A stretch of 64,000 nt of DNA from Sphingomonadales bacterium EhC05. Lineage in GTDB: Bacteria > Pseudomonadota > Alphaproteobacteria > Sphingomonadales > Sphingomonadaceae. The notes below the pieces were generated by a model. That model was not told the origin of the DNA, did no database searches, and saw nothing but the letters and a program-made list of their open reading frames with translations. The translations under genes and the position numbers were made by a program. The stretch lies in the NCBI GenBank assembly GCA_001650955.1, contig LXYP01000008.1, positions 1-64,000 on the forward strand. Reading direction: 5' to 3'. Positions 1 through 8,901 of this stretch are shown piece by piece. How positions within the stretch are numbered: the stretch's first letter is position 1; every line of letters starts with the position of its first letter.

Positions 1-80
1 CAAATCGCTATATCAGCCGGAAATCGGTATTGTTCGAGGTGGCCGATAGTATAATATCGGACTTCTTTGGAGCGGATGTT

Positions 81-1520
81 ATGCGTGGTATTTTGGTGCC
101 TTTATTCATGGGTGCGGTGTTCACGCTCACGAATAGCGCTGCCTACGCCAGCGAAAAACTTTCAGCAGATGTAACTGATGCTGAAGCAATACCAGATACA
201 CCCGCTGGGCAGGCCATGAGAACTTGGTTTGAAGCCATGAATTCTCGTGATTCGGTAAGAATTCAATCCTATATTGATCGCTATCAACGCAAATCAAGCG
301 CGGAAGACTATCTCGATTATTATAAATATCTCGGTGTAATGGCGCTGGTTCGGATCGAAGAAAGCGAGCCAAATTCGATCAGCGCACTCATGACTGTTTC
401 CAACTCCGATCAGCTTTATCGAGTTCGTTCTGTTACTGATCCACAAGATAGGACAAAACTTATTGGCCTGACCATGTCGGCCATTGATCGGCCTGAAGAT
501 TTGGCCATTCCCAGACTGACTCAAAAGGATGCGCTTGCGGCTTTGGACAAGAAGGCAGAAGGATTGCGAGCAAATGAAAAATTTGCGGGTGCGATGATAA
601 TCGCCAAAAATACGGAAGCCATATATGCCAGGGCATGGGGATTAGCGGACCGGCCAAATGGAATTTACAATAAAGTCGATACAAAATTTCGTCTTGGCTC
701 GGCGAACAAGATGTTCACCGCCATAGCCATATTGCAATTGGTCGAAAAAGATCTGCTCACGCTGAATGGCAAGGTCGAAGATTATCTTCCGGACTATCCG
801 AACCAAGATTTTGCAAATAAAGTCACGATTAGACAGATTTTGACGCATACCGGCGGGACGGGCGATATTTTTACCGAAGAATATCTCGCCAACATCTCAG
901 ATTATAAGACACATTCTGACTATGTTGAGAAATTTGGCCATCGCTCTGTCGAATTCGAACCAGGCTCCCAAGAGCGCTATTCGAACTATGGTTTCCTACT
1001 ACTCGGATATCTTGTCGAAAAAATCTCGAATATGTCCTATTATGAATATGTTCGAAGAAACATTTTTGAACCAGCAGGGATGAAAGACAGTGGATTCCTT
1101 CCCGAGGATGTCTCGGTTGCTGGCCGCGCCGTCGGTTACACCGCGGTTGACGGCAGTTTCATCCCGAATAGCGATAGCTTGCCATATCGAGGCACCGCTG
1201 CAGGTGGTGGTTATTCGACAGCTAGTGATATGCTGCAATTTGCGAAAGCACTACAATCCGGAAAACTCATTCCTGCTGCGCTCCTAAACCAAGCAAGCAG
1301 TCCACAGAATAGAGACGGCTGGTATGGCTATGGCTTTCAGACCAGAGGCAAAGCAGAAACAGCCTATTTCGGCCATAGTGGGGGAGCACCGGGTATGAAC
1401 GCCGAATTTCGGATTTACCCTGGCTTTGGAACAGTCATTGTCGCTCTAAGCAACATGGACGGACCATATGCTGAAACTTTAGCAGATTATTACGCGACGA
1501 GAATGCCCGCTGAGCCTTAA
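81..1520 (+). CDS. Serine hydrolase, beta-lactamase class C fold, with N-terminal extra domain
   Basis: A probable secreted or periplasmic serine hydrolase of 479 residues. I chose the ATG at 81 rather than the upstream in-frame TTG at 30 because the ATG is followed directly by a signal peptide (about residues 1-25, cut near AYA-SE). The C-terminal two thirds show the class C beta-lactamase/esterase/DD-peptidase motifs: SANK (S207, K210), Y300-S-N302, and HSGG at 432 in place of KTG. Residues about 40-150 form a separate domain that looks NTF2-like (start TPAGQAMRTWFEAMNSRD). The fold supports hydrolysis of an ester or amide, but the substrate cannot be read from the sequence; esterase or D-aminopeptidase activity is as likely as beta-lactamase. 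It stands alone, convergent with the next gene. A second, shorter relative is at 42519-43658. Confidence 0.88.
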   Translation: MRGILVPLFMGAVFTLTNSAAYASEKLSADVTDAEAIPDTPAGQAMRTWFEAMNSRDSVRIQSYIDRYQRKSSAEDYLDYYKYLGVMALVRIEESEPNSISALMTVSNSDQLYRVRSVTDPQDRTKLIGLTMSAIDRPEDLAIPRLTQKDALAALDKKAEGLRANEKFAGAMIIAKNTEAIYARAWGLADRPNGIYNKVDTKFRLGSANKMFTAIAILQLVEKDLLTLNGKVEDYLPDYPNQDFANKVTIRQILTHTGGTGDIFTEEYLANISDYKTHSDYVEKFGHRSVEFEPGSQERYSNYGFLLLGYLVEKISNMSYYEYVRRNIFEPAGMKDSGFLPEDVSVAGRAVGYTAVDGSFIPNSDSLPYRGTAAGGGYSTASDMLQFAKALQSGKLIPAALLNQASSPQNRDGWYGYGFQTRGKAETAYFGHSGGAPGMNAEFRIYPGFGTVIVALSNMDGPYAETLADYYATRMPAEP

Positions 1521-1609
1521 CCAATAGCTTGCCGGCTGATAGATGATGTGGGCCGCACGGACTGTCTTCCGACCCCAGACACGGGAAGCATTAGTGCATT
1601 TGCTGATTG

Positions 1610-2215
1610 TTACTCCGCTTGGCGGCTGGACCACCATAATACACAACCCGCGGCGAAAGTTGCAATTGCCCCACTCGCTCCGGCCAACGGCACTGCACCC
1701 AATCCCAAGCGCACCGCAGCGACGTTCAAGGCGATCGCGATCACGCCGGCGATCAGACTGACCATGCCGGCGATTTGACCAAGACCCTTCACATTGCGGA
1801 AAAGCCATAATCCAAAAAACACGGCAGCCAGTCCCAAAACGACCTTGGCCAAATAGTAGAACAGAAACGAGCCCGCGACCACCGTACCCATGAGCGGCGC
1901 CAACTCCTCGCCAGCCTTGGCTGCGGGCAGAAACATTGACAAGCCAATGCCGGATTGAATCATATTGATCAATCCGGCCACTGCCAGTGCCGACCAGCCC
2001 AATTGCATTTCAGAAGACCGAACCAGGCCAACAAAAGAGGCAATGGCGATAGCGGTAAACAGCAGAAGTTCGATGGTCCAGATTGTCGACCGCAGCGGCC
2101 AACCTTCGACAATTCCGACTCCGCTGAGCGTCGCGACATATATTATCTGTGAGATGACGGTGAGCAGCAGAACGGCTGATACAAATGTTCCGATATGTCG
2201 CGATGTCTTGGGCAT
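1610..2215 (-). CDS. Multi-pass inner-membrane protein of unknown function
   Basis: A 201-residue, very hydrophobic protein with about six predicted membrane segments (near residues 11-31, 47-66, 75-95, 108-138, 147-166 and 176-196) and short loops. It reads like small four-to-six-TM proteins annotated as DUF4386-type or hypothetical, but I cannot place it with confidence. No catalytic motif is visible. The start is the ATG at 2215, followed by a basic stretch (MPKTSRH) fitting an N-in topology. It is isolated: convergent with the serine hydrolase and separated by about 240 bp from the exporter gene upstream on the same strand. Confidence 0.7.
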   Translation of the reverse strand: MPKTSRHIGTFVSAVLLLTVISQIIYVATLSGVGIVEGWPLRSTIWTIELLLFTAIAIASFVGLVRSSEMQLGWSALAVAGLINMIQSGIGLSMFLPAAKAGEELAPLMGTVVAGSFLFYYLAKVVLGLAAVFFGLWLFRNVKGLGQIAGMVSLIAGVIAIALNVAAVRLGLGAVPLAGASGAIATFAAGCVLWWSSRQAE

Positions 2216-2459
2216 GATTTCTCCGAAATCTAAGGAATGTTATATCCATTCGGCGAGAGATGGAATTTGGTTACAGCTGAAGAGAAATGGCACCATCAGG
2301 ATGCTATATAACCCAACGAGTGGTCCTGCGGTTCAGTGAATCGTTACAGACGCCGATTGAATGAAATCGCGGAAAAACGAGCGCGTGGCTCCCAGTATCA
2401 TTGCAGGCTTTAGCGCTCGCTGCTTTTTGAATATGGTCAATCTAGGAAATTGGCCTCTA

Positions 2460-4730
2460 TCAGGAGTTGCGACGCCGCCTTTCAAGCACCGCTATCATGG
2501 GCAGGAGCATGAACAGATCAGCAATCAGCGCGAATATGAAAATCGCTATGCAAATGGAGCCGAAATATAGGACTGTCGGCATTTGGCTGAAAAAAGCAGA
2601 AGACAGGCCAACTGAAAGAACGAGCGTTGTCGTCACCAAGGCCGGCGCGACATGTGCCATCACGCCGGGAAGGTCAGCCATCGTGAAAGCCGCTGCCTTT
2701 TTACGCCGGACGATATGGAGGCGGTTAAGGACATGGATAGTGTCGTCCACCGCCACGCCAAAGGCAATTGACAGCGCAATTGCGCCGGTGAACTGAAGCT
2801 TCCAGCCGCTCGCCATCAGCCATGCACCTACAATCAGAACGGGAACGACATTCGGCAGAACGGCGGCGACACCATAGCGCCATTCACGAAACCATAGCCC
2901 AATCAGCAGCGGGCAGGCAAAGGCTGCAATCAGAAAACTAATTGTCAGTTCCGTTATCATTCTGTCTGACAATTGGGCAGCGAGCGCCGTCAGACCGGTA
3001 ACCGGTTCCGCGACCAATTGTCCGGTATCGGAGGTCGCTAATTTGGTCTCCATGTCTGATACCAGCGCCCGGATAATGGGTGATGGTTGATCCTCGACGC
3101 GCAATGACAGCTTGAACGCGTTTTTCTGCAGACCGATGAGTTCCGACATTATTCGGTCAGGCATCTTGTTGAGAAGCTCAACAATATCATCCGCACCGGC
3201 CGGCTCCCCGGAGCTCAGTAAAATCCGGCGAAGACTATGCAGTGAATATATGTGATTGTCTGGATAGGTTTTTTCCAGATCCTCATGCACACTGCCTAAC
3301 ACCTGCAGATTGATGTCAGATATCAACGGCTGTTCGTGGCGAGTGTGACGTAGGACAATATCTAGAGATTGGGTCGGGCTGCTGACCGCTTCTGCCCGTT
3401 TCAATGCCAATATTATCGGTTCATCATCATATAGATATTCGTTGAATCGGTGAGTCGATTGCACCGGCAGAAAAGCTGTCAGCAGCACAGCGGCGAATAA
3501 TCCACTCAATATTACGACTGAATATTTTCTGCTCACCAACCATTTTGTGATTCCAGCGAATCCATGGCCCCAATATTTCTTGGACTGCATCGGTCTGCTC
3601 AGCGCCCGTTCGATCCGTCCGAAACGCCAGCCAATCGCAAAGACCAGAGGATGAACAACAATTGCGGCAAACATCGACAATATCAGGCCGACAATCGCGG
3701 CAACGGCAAATGTTTCGATCAGCGCCGATTTAGAATAGAACAGGCCTGACATCGCAATGATAGTGGTCAATCCGGTCAAGACACACGGCGGAGCGATGGC
3801 CCGCATCATCGCGCAAACAGATTCGTCCCTGCCCTTTCCAGCAGCCGCATTTTTTCGCAGCTCGAAGGTCATATGGATGCAATTGGCCATGGTAATCACC
3901 AGAATAAGAATCGAAATCGAATTGGTGATTACGTTCATTTCGAGCCCAAGCCAGCCCATGGCACCGAGCGTTAGCAGAACCGCAAAAATCGGCGCCACGC
4001 CGTTGAGCAAGCCGATCCCCAGACTGCGAAACAAAAGCAGAGATACCAAAGCTCCCAGAATGCCGCCAATCGCATTGAGCAGCGCTTGCTCCTCGATAAT
4101 CCGGCTGACGATCAGGTTCAATATCGGCAGAGTTCCGGTCATATGCATTTCCAGACCCGAATCCTCAGACATTTCAGCGAGCAGAATATCGAGTTCGTCG
4201 ATAATCGGCTGAACAGTTTCCTTGTCGACGCGCTCTTCTTCGACCGAAAAGACAATAACCATTTCATTCTGCTCGGGATTCACCAGCGGTAATATTTTCC
4301 AGTCGGAATTATCGACGAGATTCATCGGAACGGACACGTCGGGATAGTCTGACAGATTGTCGGCAATCACATTTTGAAACTCTTTCGACGCAGAATCATA
4401 TTTCTGGATCGAAAAAATCGAATGCGCAAAATCAATGCCGTCTATCAATTGGCCATCGAAAACAAGGTCGCGAAGTCGCTCAAGTTGCGGTCGGTCAAAC
4501 GGACGCGGCGACCGGGCAACGATCACAATATCGGTGTCAGCCTGAGGAAACTCAGCCTTGTGCTCGGTAAAATTGATATATTCCGGATATGACGATGCAA
4601 AAATATCGCGGGCGCCGTCCGCAAAACGGATCTGAGTCGCACCGAATATCGACACAGCGGTCAGCACAAGCATCAGCAGCGCGAAAAATTTTTTCCGACG
4701 CAGCAAAAAGGTCGTGCCCCTCTCAATCAT
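2460..4730 (-). CDS. RND/MMPL-superfamily exporter (COG1033-like)
   Basis: A 756-residue transporter with the duplicated RND layout: TM1 at about 15-35, a periplasmic domain at about 36-215, five TMs at 216-370, TM7 near 405, a second periplasmic domain, and five more TMs to the C-terminus. The size fits lipid- or hopanoid-type exporters of the MMPL/COG1033 group rather than tripartite AcrB-type pumps, and no periplasmic adaptor or outer-membrane channel gene lies nearby. The second repeat keeps the acidic pair in TM (VAVDDTIH, D662-D663). The equivalent place in the first repeat reads ITMANCIH (A282-N283), so the proton-relay acid is missing there. The ATG at 4730 is preferred over a TTG at 4754 because it starts the basic N-terminus just before TM1. 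The substrate is unknown. Confidence 0.87.
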   Translation of the reverse strand: MIERGTTFLLRRKKFFALLMLVLTAVSIFGATQIRFADGARDIFASSYPEYINFTEHKAEFPQADTDIVIVARSPRPFDRPQLERLRDLVFDGQLIDGIDFAHSIFSIQKYDSASKEFQNVIADNLSDYPDVSVPMNLVDNSDWKILPLVNPEQNEMVIVFSVEEERVDKETVQPIIDELDILLAEMSEDSGLEMHMTGTLPILNLIVSRIIEEQALLNAIGGILGALVSLLLFRSLGIGLLNGVAPIFAVLLTLGAMGWLGLEMNVITNSISILILVITMANCIHMTFELRKNAAAGKGRDESVCAMMRAIAPPCVLTGLTTIIAMSGLFYSKSALIETFAVAAIVGLILSMFAAIVVHPLVFAIGWRFGRIERALSRPMQSKKYWGHGFAGITKWLVSRKYSVVILSGLFAAVLLTAFLPVQSTHRFNEYLYDDEPIILALKRAEAVSSPTQSLDIVLRHTRHEQPLISDINLQVLGSVHEDLEKTYPDNHIYSLHSLRRILLSSGEPAGADDIVELLNKMPDRIMSELIGLQKNAFKLSLRVEDQPSPIIRALVSDMETKLATSDTGQLVAEPVTGLTALAAQLSDRMITELTISFLIAAFACPLLIGLWFREWRYGVAAVLPNVVPVLIVGAWLMASGWKLQFTGAIALSIAFGVAVDDTIHVLNRLHIVRRKKAAAFTMADLPGVMAHVAPALVTTTLVLSVGLSSAFFSQMPTVLYFGSICIAIFIFALIADLFMLLPMIAVLERRRRNS

Positions 4731-4934
4731 GTTTAGCCGGCGTGCGGATAGCAAAGTCTTTCCTTAGACCAATAACAAAGGCCTGATGCGTTGATCAGGA
4801 AATTGGTATTAACGGATGAAAACGGTGGAAATCGAAGAATCCAATTGTCTTATTGACTAATGGTGGTCAAGCTAAGTTTATCTGATGAGGGCACATCAGC
4901 GGCATCAAGAATAATCGTTGGGGCAGCGGATAAA

Positions 4935-5477
4935 ATGGACAATTCACGAACTTTTGCTCCGGGACAGCTTGGCCGACTATTTGCGGCCGTTACCGCTTCG
5001 GCCGCATTTATGTCAGCAATACCTATCGCAACCGCCGCAAATCCCGTTCCACTTGCTCAGATGGCGGGTCAATGGAAGGGTAGTGGCTGGGCTTCACGCG
5101 CTACCGGCGGCGCAAGAGAAAGCGTCAGATGCCGATTGAAGGCCAAATATAGCGCGAAAACACGGAAATTGTCGCTCAGCGGCAAATGCGCGTCAACGAA
5201 CGGAACGTTCACGCTATTGGGCCATATCGCTGACTATTCGAATTCCAACAAGCTCACCGGCCGGTGGGTCAACCCGAGAGGGATTGGATCCATGAACATC
5301 GCCGGATCGAGAAAGGGCAATCGTTTGACCTTCCTTTTCGACGCCAAAGACAAACAGACCAATCGTAAAACCGCCTATAGGACAATCTGGGACCTCAGAA
5401 ATAACGGCTTTTCCCTCAACACCGGCCTATCCGCAGGTCCGAGCAATGCGCTGGGTCAGATTGATTTCAAGAGATAA
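4935..5477 (+). CDS. Secreted hypothetical protein
   Basis: A 180-residue protein with a signal-peptide-like N-terminus (hydrophobic stretch about 12-36, ending TATAANP) and a mature part rich in beta-strand patterns (AGQWKGSGWA, RLKAKYSAKTRKLSLSGKC). The two cysteines near 69 and 87 could form a disulfide. The repeated strand-turn pattern suggests a small lipocalin-like or beta-barrel periplasmic fold, which is inference only. An in-frame GTG/TTG lies further upstream, but the ATG at 4935 gives a sensible signal peptide. No neighbour gives a functional clue. Its 3' end overlaps by about 20 nt the end of a small antisense frame at 5456-5629. Confidence 0.6.
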   Translation: MDNSRTFAPGQLGRLFAAVTASAAFMSAIPIATAANPVPLAQMAGQWKGSGWASRATGGARESVRCRLKAKYSAKTRKLSLSGKCASTNGTFTLLGHIADYSNSNKLTGRWVNPRGIGSMNIAGSRKGNRLTFLFDAKDKQTNRKTAYRTIWDLRNNGFSLNTGLSAGPSNALGQIDFKR

Positions 5478-5629
5478 TAGGCTTTTGCGATGTCCAGCAA
5501 TCCATCTGCCTTGCGAGCGGCCAGACGAAAATCATTCCGATAAGCAATGGCAATAAGATCATCGAGGGCATGTCTCTTGCGCGAAGACCTGACTAACACT
5601 GTGCAGCGACTTGAACCTGGACCACTCAT
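5456..5629 (-). CDS. Possible small protein, 57 residues, unknown
   Basis: A short open frame with ATG at 5629, an AGGA-like ribosome site 8-9 nt upstream (AGGAACGCC before TTG-ATG), and a helix-forming, charged sequence (RKRHALDDLIAIAYRNDF, then AARKADGLLDIAKAYYLL). The amino-acid pattern looks protein-like rather than random. It fills most of the 200-bp gap between the secreted hypothetical and the acyl-CoA synthetase and ends convergently over the hypothetical's last codons. I do not recognise a family. It could equally be the surviving tail of a decayed gene. Confidence 0.35.
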   Translation of the reverse strand: MSGPGSSRCTVLVRSSRKRHALDDLIAIAYRNDFRLAARKADGLLDIAKAYYLLKSI

Positions 5630-5678
5630 CAAGGCGTTCCTAGCGGAGATTCATCGACTATCATGCACCAAAATCCGT

Positions 5679-7253
5679 TCAGTTGACCCCGCGCTCCTGC
5701 CCTTCCCAATATGGCGCTCTTAATTCTCGTCGCAATATCTTGCCGCTCGCATTTCTTGGCAGTTCGGCGATGACATCAACCGACTTAGGTACTTTGAAAC
5801 CTGCAATCCGCTCGCGCGCCCAGGACATGACGCTTTCTGTGTCGACATCTTCCACGCCTGGCTTGGGGGAAACCACTGCCTTGACCGCTTCTCCCCATTT
5901 TGCGTCGGGGATACCGATAACGGCCACTTCGTTGACCTGCGGGTGGCCGAAGATCGCATTTTCAACTTCTGCCGGATAGACATTTTCGCCACCGGAGATG
6001 ATCATGTCCTTGACCCGGTCCTTGATGTAGAAATAGCCATCCTCGTCCATGACCGCTGCATCGCCGGTATAAAGCCAGCCATCAGCATCAATGGTTTCTG
6101 CCGTTTTCGCATCATTGTTGAAATAATGCAGCATATTGAGTCCGCTGCGCGTGGCGATTTCGCCGATCGTGTTCGGCGGGACTTCCTGATGATTTTCGTC
6201 GACGATCCGGATCTCGACGCTGGGCAGTGGAACGCCAATCCCGCGCATCCGTTCATTGCCCTCTGGATCATGGTCTTCGGGCGGCAAGATGCAGACGGTC
6301 CCAGTGGTCTCGGTCATGCCATATTGCTGACAGAAGAGCGCCTGGGGCATGGTTTTTATGCACTGGCGCAGCAGCTCCAGCGGAATCGGTGCAGCGCCAT
6401 AGGTGACGCTACGTATGCTGGAGAAATCTGTGTCCTTCGCGCGCGGCCAGTTGACCAGCATCTGCAATGCGGTGGGGACAAGGAAGAACTGGTTCAGCCC
6501 CTTGTCGACGCAATCGAGCACATGGTCTGGATGGAATTCCGGGATGACCATCATCGTCGCGCCGTTGTAAAAAGCAATCGGACCGATTCCGGATCCGGCA
6601 ATATGCGCACAGGGCATGACTGCCAGCGTGCTGTCGCCGGGTTTCAGGTCAATCCACGCATGTTCGGGCTTGTTCTCGACCAGCGGACGCAGCTTGAACA
6701 GATTGTCATTGCTCAGCACCGCACCTTTGGGATTGCCCGTGGTGCCCGATGTGTAAAGCTGCAGCACACCTTCCGCCGGATCGCATTGTTCGATCGGACC
6801 AGGCGGCGTGGCCTTGACCCAATCGGCCAGCGTCAGCTGATCGCCGATCGGCTTGGTCGTCAGTATCGTCTTGACGCTGCCCGCCTCAGCTGCGGCATTG
6901 GCCGCAATTTCGGCAAATTCGACTTCGCAGATCAGCAAGGGAGCCTTGGTGTCTTTCAAGACATAGGCGACTTCCGGCGCCGCCAGTCGCCAACCAATTG
7001 GGGCGATCACCATCCCGGCGCGGCTCGCCGCTGCGAACAAAGTGAAATAAAGACCACTGTTCTTGCCAAGATAACAAATCCGGTCGCCTTTGCTCAGACC
7101 CGCGCCGACAAAGGCTGCGGCATATTCGGACACGCGCCGATCCAGCTCGGCATAGCTGACCAGTCCATCGGGGTCGTCTATCGCAATATTATCCGGTGTT
7201 TTCGCTGCCCATTGCGCGATCGATGATCCTATGCATCTGCGTGTCTCGGTCAT
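5679..7253 (-). CDS. Fatty-acid/acyl-CoA synthetase (AMP-binding, ANL superfamily)
   Basis: A 524-residue acyl-CoA ligase that would activate a carboxylic acid through an acyl-adenylate and transfer it to CoA. The ANL core motifs are all present: the P-loop YTSGTTGNPKG (167-177), YGMTETTG, YTGDA, DRVKDMIISGGENVYPAEVE (hinge) and the catalytic lysine in NASGKILRR (K505). The longer open frame upstream lacks family sequence, so the ATG at 7253 (MTETRRCIG) is used. It resembles long- or medium-chain FadD-like and 2-,3-substituted acyl ligases; the substrate is not readable. It follows the DUF938 gene on the same strand after a 62-bp gap and may be the tail of the glycine-cleavage transcript or have its own promoter. 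Confidence 0.93.
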   Translation of the reverse strand: MTETRRCIGSSIAQWAAKTPDNIAIDDPDGLVSYAELDRRVSEYAAAFVGAGLSKGDRICYLGKNSGLYFTLFAAASRAGMVIAPIGWRLAAPEVAYVLKDTKAPLLICEVEFAEIAANAAAEAGSVKTILTTKPIGDQLTLADWVKATPPGPIEQCDPAEGVLQLYTSGTTGNPKGAVLSNDNLFKLRPLVENKPEHAWIDLKPGDSTLAVMPCAHIAGSGIGPIAFYNGATMMVIPEFHPDHVLDCVDKGLNQFFLVPTALQMLVNWPRAKDTDFSSIRSVTYGAAPIPLELLRQCIKTMPQALFCQQYGMTETTGTVCILPPEDHDPEGNERMRGIGVPLPSVEIRIVDENHQEVPPNTIGEIATRSGLNMLHYFNNDAKTAETIDADGWLYTGDAAVMDEDGYFYIKDRVKDMIISGGENVYPAEVENAIFGHPQVNEVAVIGIPDAKWGEAVKAVVSPKPGVEDVDTESVMSWARERIAGFKVPKSVDVIAELPRNASGKILRRELRAPYWEGQERGVN

Positions 7254-7315
7254 ATATCCGCTCCTTTTTCCGACTGTGTTAAGCGGGGTTCGGGAGCATA
7301 GCAAGTGCGACTCTT

Positions 7316-7921
7316 TCAGCTTTTCCGATAGACAAGAGAAATATTGTTCGCTGGCATCTCGACGAGGCTTTCGCGAGTGAATCCGGTGCGGGCCGCGAGA
7401 CTGTCGATGTCCGCAACATCGCGGATGCCCCATTGCAAATTACGGCTTTTGAGACTGCGTTCAAAATCGAGATTGCCTTGTGCAGTTTCCACATCATCAC
7501 GAAAATAGGGCCCATAGAGATAGAGCGGCGCTCCTGACTCAAGCTGCGCGGCAGCCTTTTCGAACAGGCCGATCGAGGCTTCCCACGGCGCGATGTGGAT
7601 CATATTGATGCACAGGACCGCCGCGACAGGCTCAACATCCCAATTTTTCGCCATCGTGTCCAAACCGAGCGGCGGCAGGATATTGGCAACCCGTTCGCGC
7701 GCGGTCCATGCAGCGATCGACTGCAGATTTACCGGATCGGGATCGCTGGGCAGGAATTGGAGTTGCGGAAATTGGCGTCCGAAATAGATGATATGCTCGC
7801 CGGTGCCGCTGGCAATTTCCAGGACCGTGCCGCTAGCAGGCAGGATGGTTTGCAAGACCGCGACAATCGCATCGCGGTTGCGCAATGTTGCAGGGGCATG
7901 GCGTTGTTCGGAAAAGCTCAT
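7316..7921 (-). CDS. DUF938 SAM-dependent methyltransferase-like protein
   Basis: A 201-residue class I methyltransferase fold of the DUF938 family. The N-terminal RHAPATLRNRDAI and the SAM-binding glycine motif VLEIASGTGEH (about 35-46) are typical of the family, as is the acidic loop near PSDPDP. Its real substrate is not known to me. The start ATG at 7921 overlaps the stop of the BASS transporter gene by 4 nt (ATGA), so the two are almost certainly translated from one message. That message can be followed by overlaps back to gcvPA, which links it physically to the glycine-cleavage operon. Confidence 0.88.
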   Translation of the reverse strand: MSFSEQRHAPATLRNRDAIVAVLQTILPASGTVLEIASGTGEHIIYFGRQFPQLQFLPSDPDPVNLQSIAAWTARERVANILPPLGLDTMAKNWDVEPVAAVLCINMIHIAPWEASIGLFEKAAAQLESGAPLYLYGPYFRDDVETAQGNLDFERSLKSRNLQWGIRDVADIDSLAARTGFTRESLVEMPANNISLVYRKS

Positions 7922-8901
7922 GATTTACTCGTCAATTTGGGTGTCAGACGCCGCCAGACCGCGGCCAGAAAACTGCCGATCACAACATGATAGACCGCGG
8001 ATATGGCGCTCGGAACGGGGGCAAGCGCTGCCTGCATCGGGGTGGCAAATTGGGCTGCGAATGTTGGCGTCGAGGCGAGGCTCGAACCGAGACCGCTATT
8101 TTGCATACCGACTTCAATGCTGATCGTCCGACGCTCTTCAACACCGAAACCCAAGGCTTTGGTGATCAAATATCCGAGACCAAAGCCGAAAACATGAAGC
8201 AGTAATATTGCCAGCATCAGCACCCCGAAATGCGCTTCGATCAGCGCTTTGCTATTCGCGATTATCCCGCCCACGATCAGCACAACCACAATGACCGACG
8301 CCAGCGGCGAAACAATCGCGATTTTTTCGGTTATCTTGGGAAAATAGCGGTTGAGCATGACCCCTGCGATCACCGGCAATAATACGATCGAGACCATATT
8401 GATAAACAGGTTCCACTGGTCGATCTCGACATATTTCCCGGCAAGCAAGCCAGTGAGCAAGGGCGTGGCCACCACCGCGATCAGAGTCGAAGCCATGGTC
8501 ATCGTCACCGACAGCGCCAGATTGGCATTGGCTAGATAGGCGACCACATTGGACGCGGTGCCGCCGGGACAACAGGCGACGAGGATCAAGCCGACCGCCA
8601 AGCCGGTTTCCAATCCAAAGATCATCGCGAGCGCTATGCCGGCGAGCGGCATCACGGTGAATTGCAATATCACCCCCGCGCCCACGCATCTGGGGATTTT
8701 TGCAATTCGTTTGAAATCATCGAACGACAGCGTCAGTCCCATGCCGAGCATGATCAGTCCCAGCATCACGCTGACCAGCGGCTGACCTAAGGGACGAAAC
8801 CGTCCGTCAACCACCCACAGGAAATGCTCGGGCACAAACCATGCCCAAGCTGTCCCCAAAACTGTCCACAGAGCAAATAGGTTGGTGAGGCGGTGAATCA
8901 T
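7918..8901 (-). CDS. BASS-family (bile acid:sodium symporter-like) transporter
   Basis: A 327-residue inner-membrane transporter with about ten TMs, matching the bacterial ASBT/YocS/PanS-type group in length. The conserved cross-over region is clear: LVACCPGGTASNV followed by ANANLALSVTMT, and QNSGLGSSLA in the second repeat. Family members move organic anions (bile acids, pantoate, keto acids) with sodium; the substrate here is unknown. The gene overlaps gcvPB upstream (4 nt, ATGA) and the DUF938 gene downstream (4 nt). That implies co-expression with glycine cleavage, so a substrate linked to glycine, one-carbon or keto-acid metabolism is a reasonable but untested guess. Confidence 0.92.
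   Translation of the reverse strand: MIHRLTNLFALWTVLGTAWAWFVPEHFLWVVDGRFRPLGQPLVSVMLGLIMLGMGLTLSFDDFKRIAKIPRCVGAGVILQFTVMPLAGIALAMIFGLETGLAVGLILVACCPGGTASNVVAYLANANLALSVTMTMASTLIAVVATPLLTGLLAGKYVEIDQWNLFINMVSIVLLPVIAGVMLNRYFPKITEKIAIVSPLASVIVVVLIVGGIIANSKALIEAHFGVLMLAILLLHVFGFGLGYLITKALGFGVEERRTISIEVGMQNSGLGSSLASTPTFAAQFATPMQAALAPVPSAISAVYHVVIGSFLAAVWRRLTPKLTSKS

Noticed and set aside
1-80. TTG at 30 as the start of the first serine hydrolase
   Set aside because: The added 17 residues precede an otherwise good signal peptide; the ATG at 81 is better.
81-1520. Antibiotic beta-lactamase call for the class C-fold hydrolases (also 42519-43658)
   Set aside because: The motifs fit the broad serine-hydrolase family; the KTG motif is HSGG or HGGG and one protein lacks the YxN asparagine, so resistance cannot be claimed.
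5943-7226. Long open frame (427 codons) on the plus strand across the acyl-CoA synthetase
   Set aside because: It lies entirely antisense to a gene with full ANL motifs and has no recognisable protein features; it is a codon-bias shadow.
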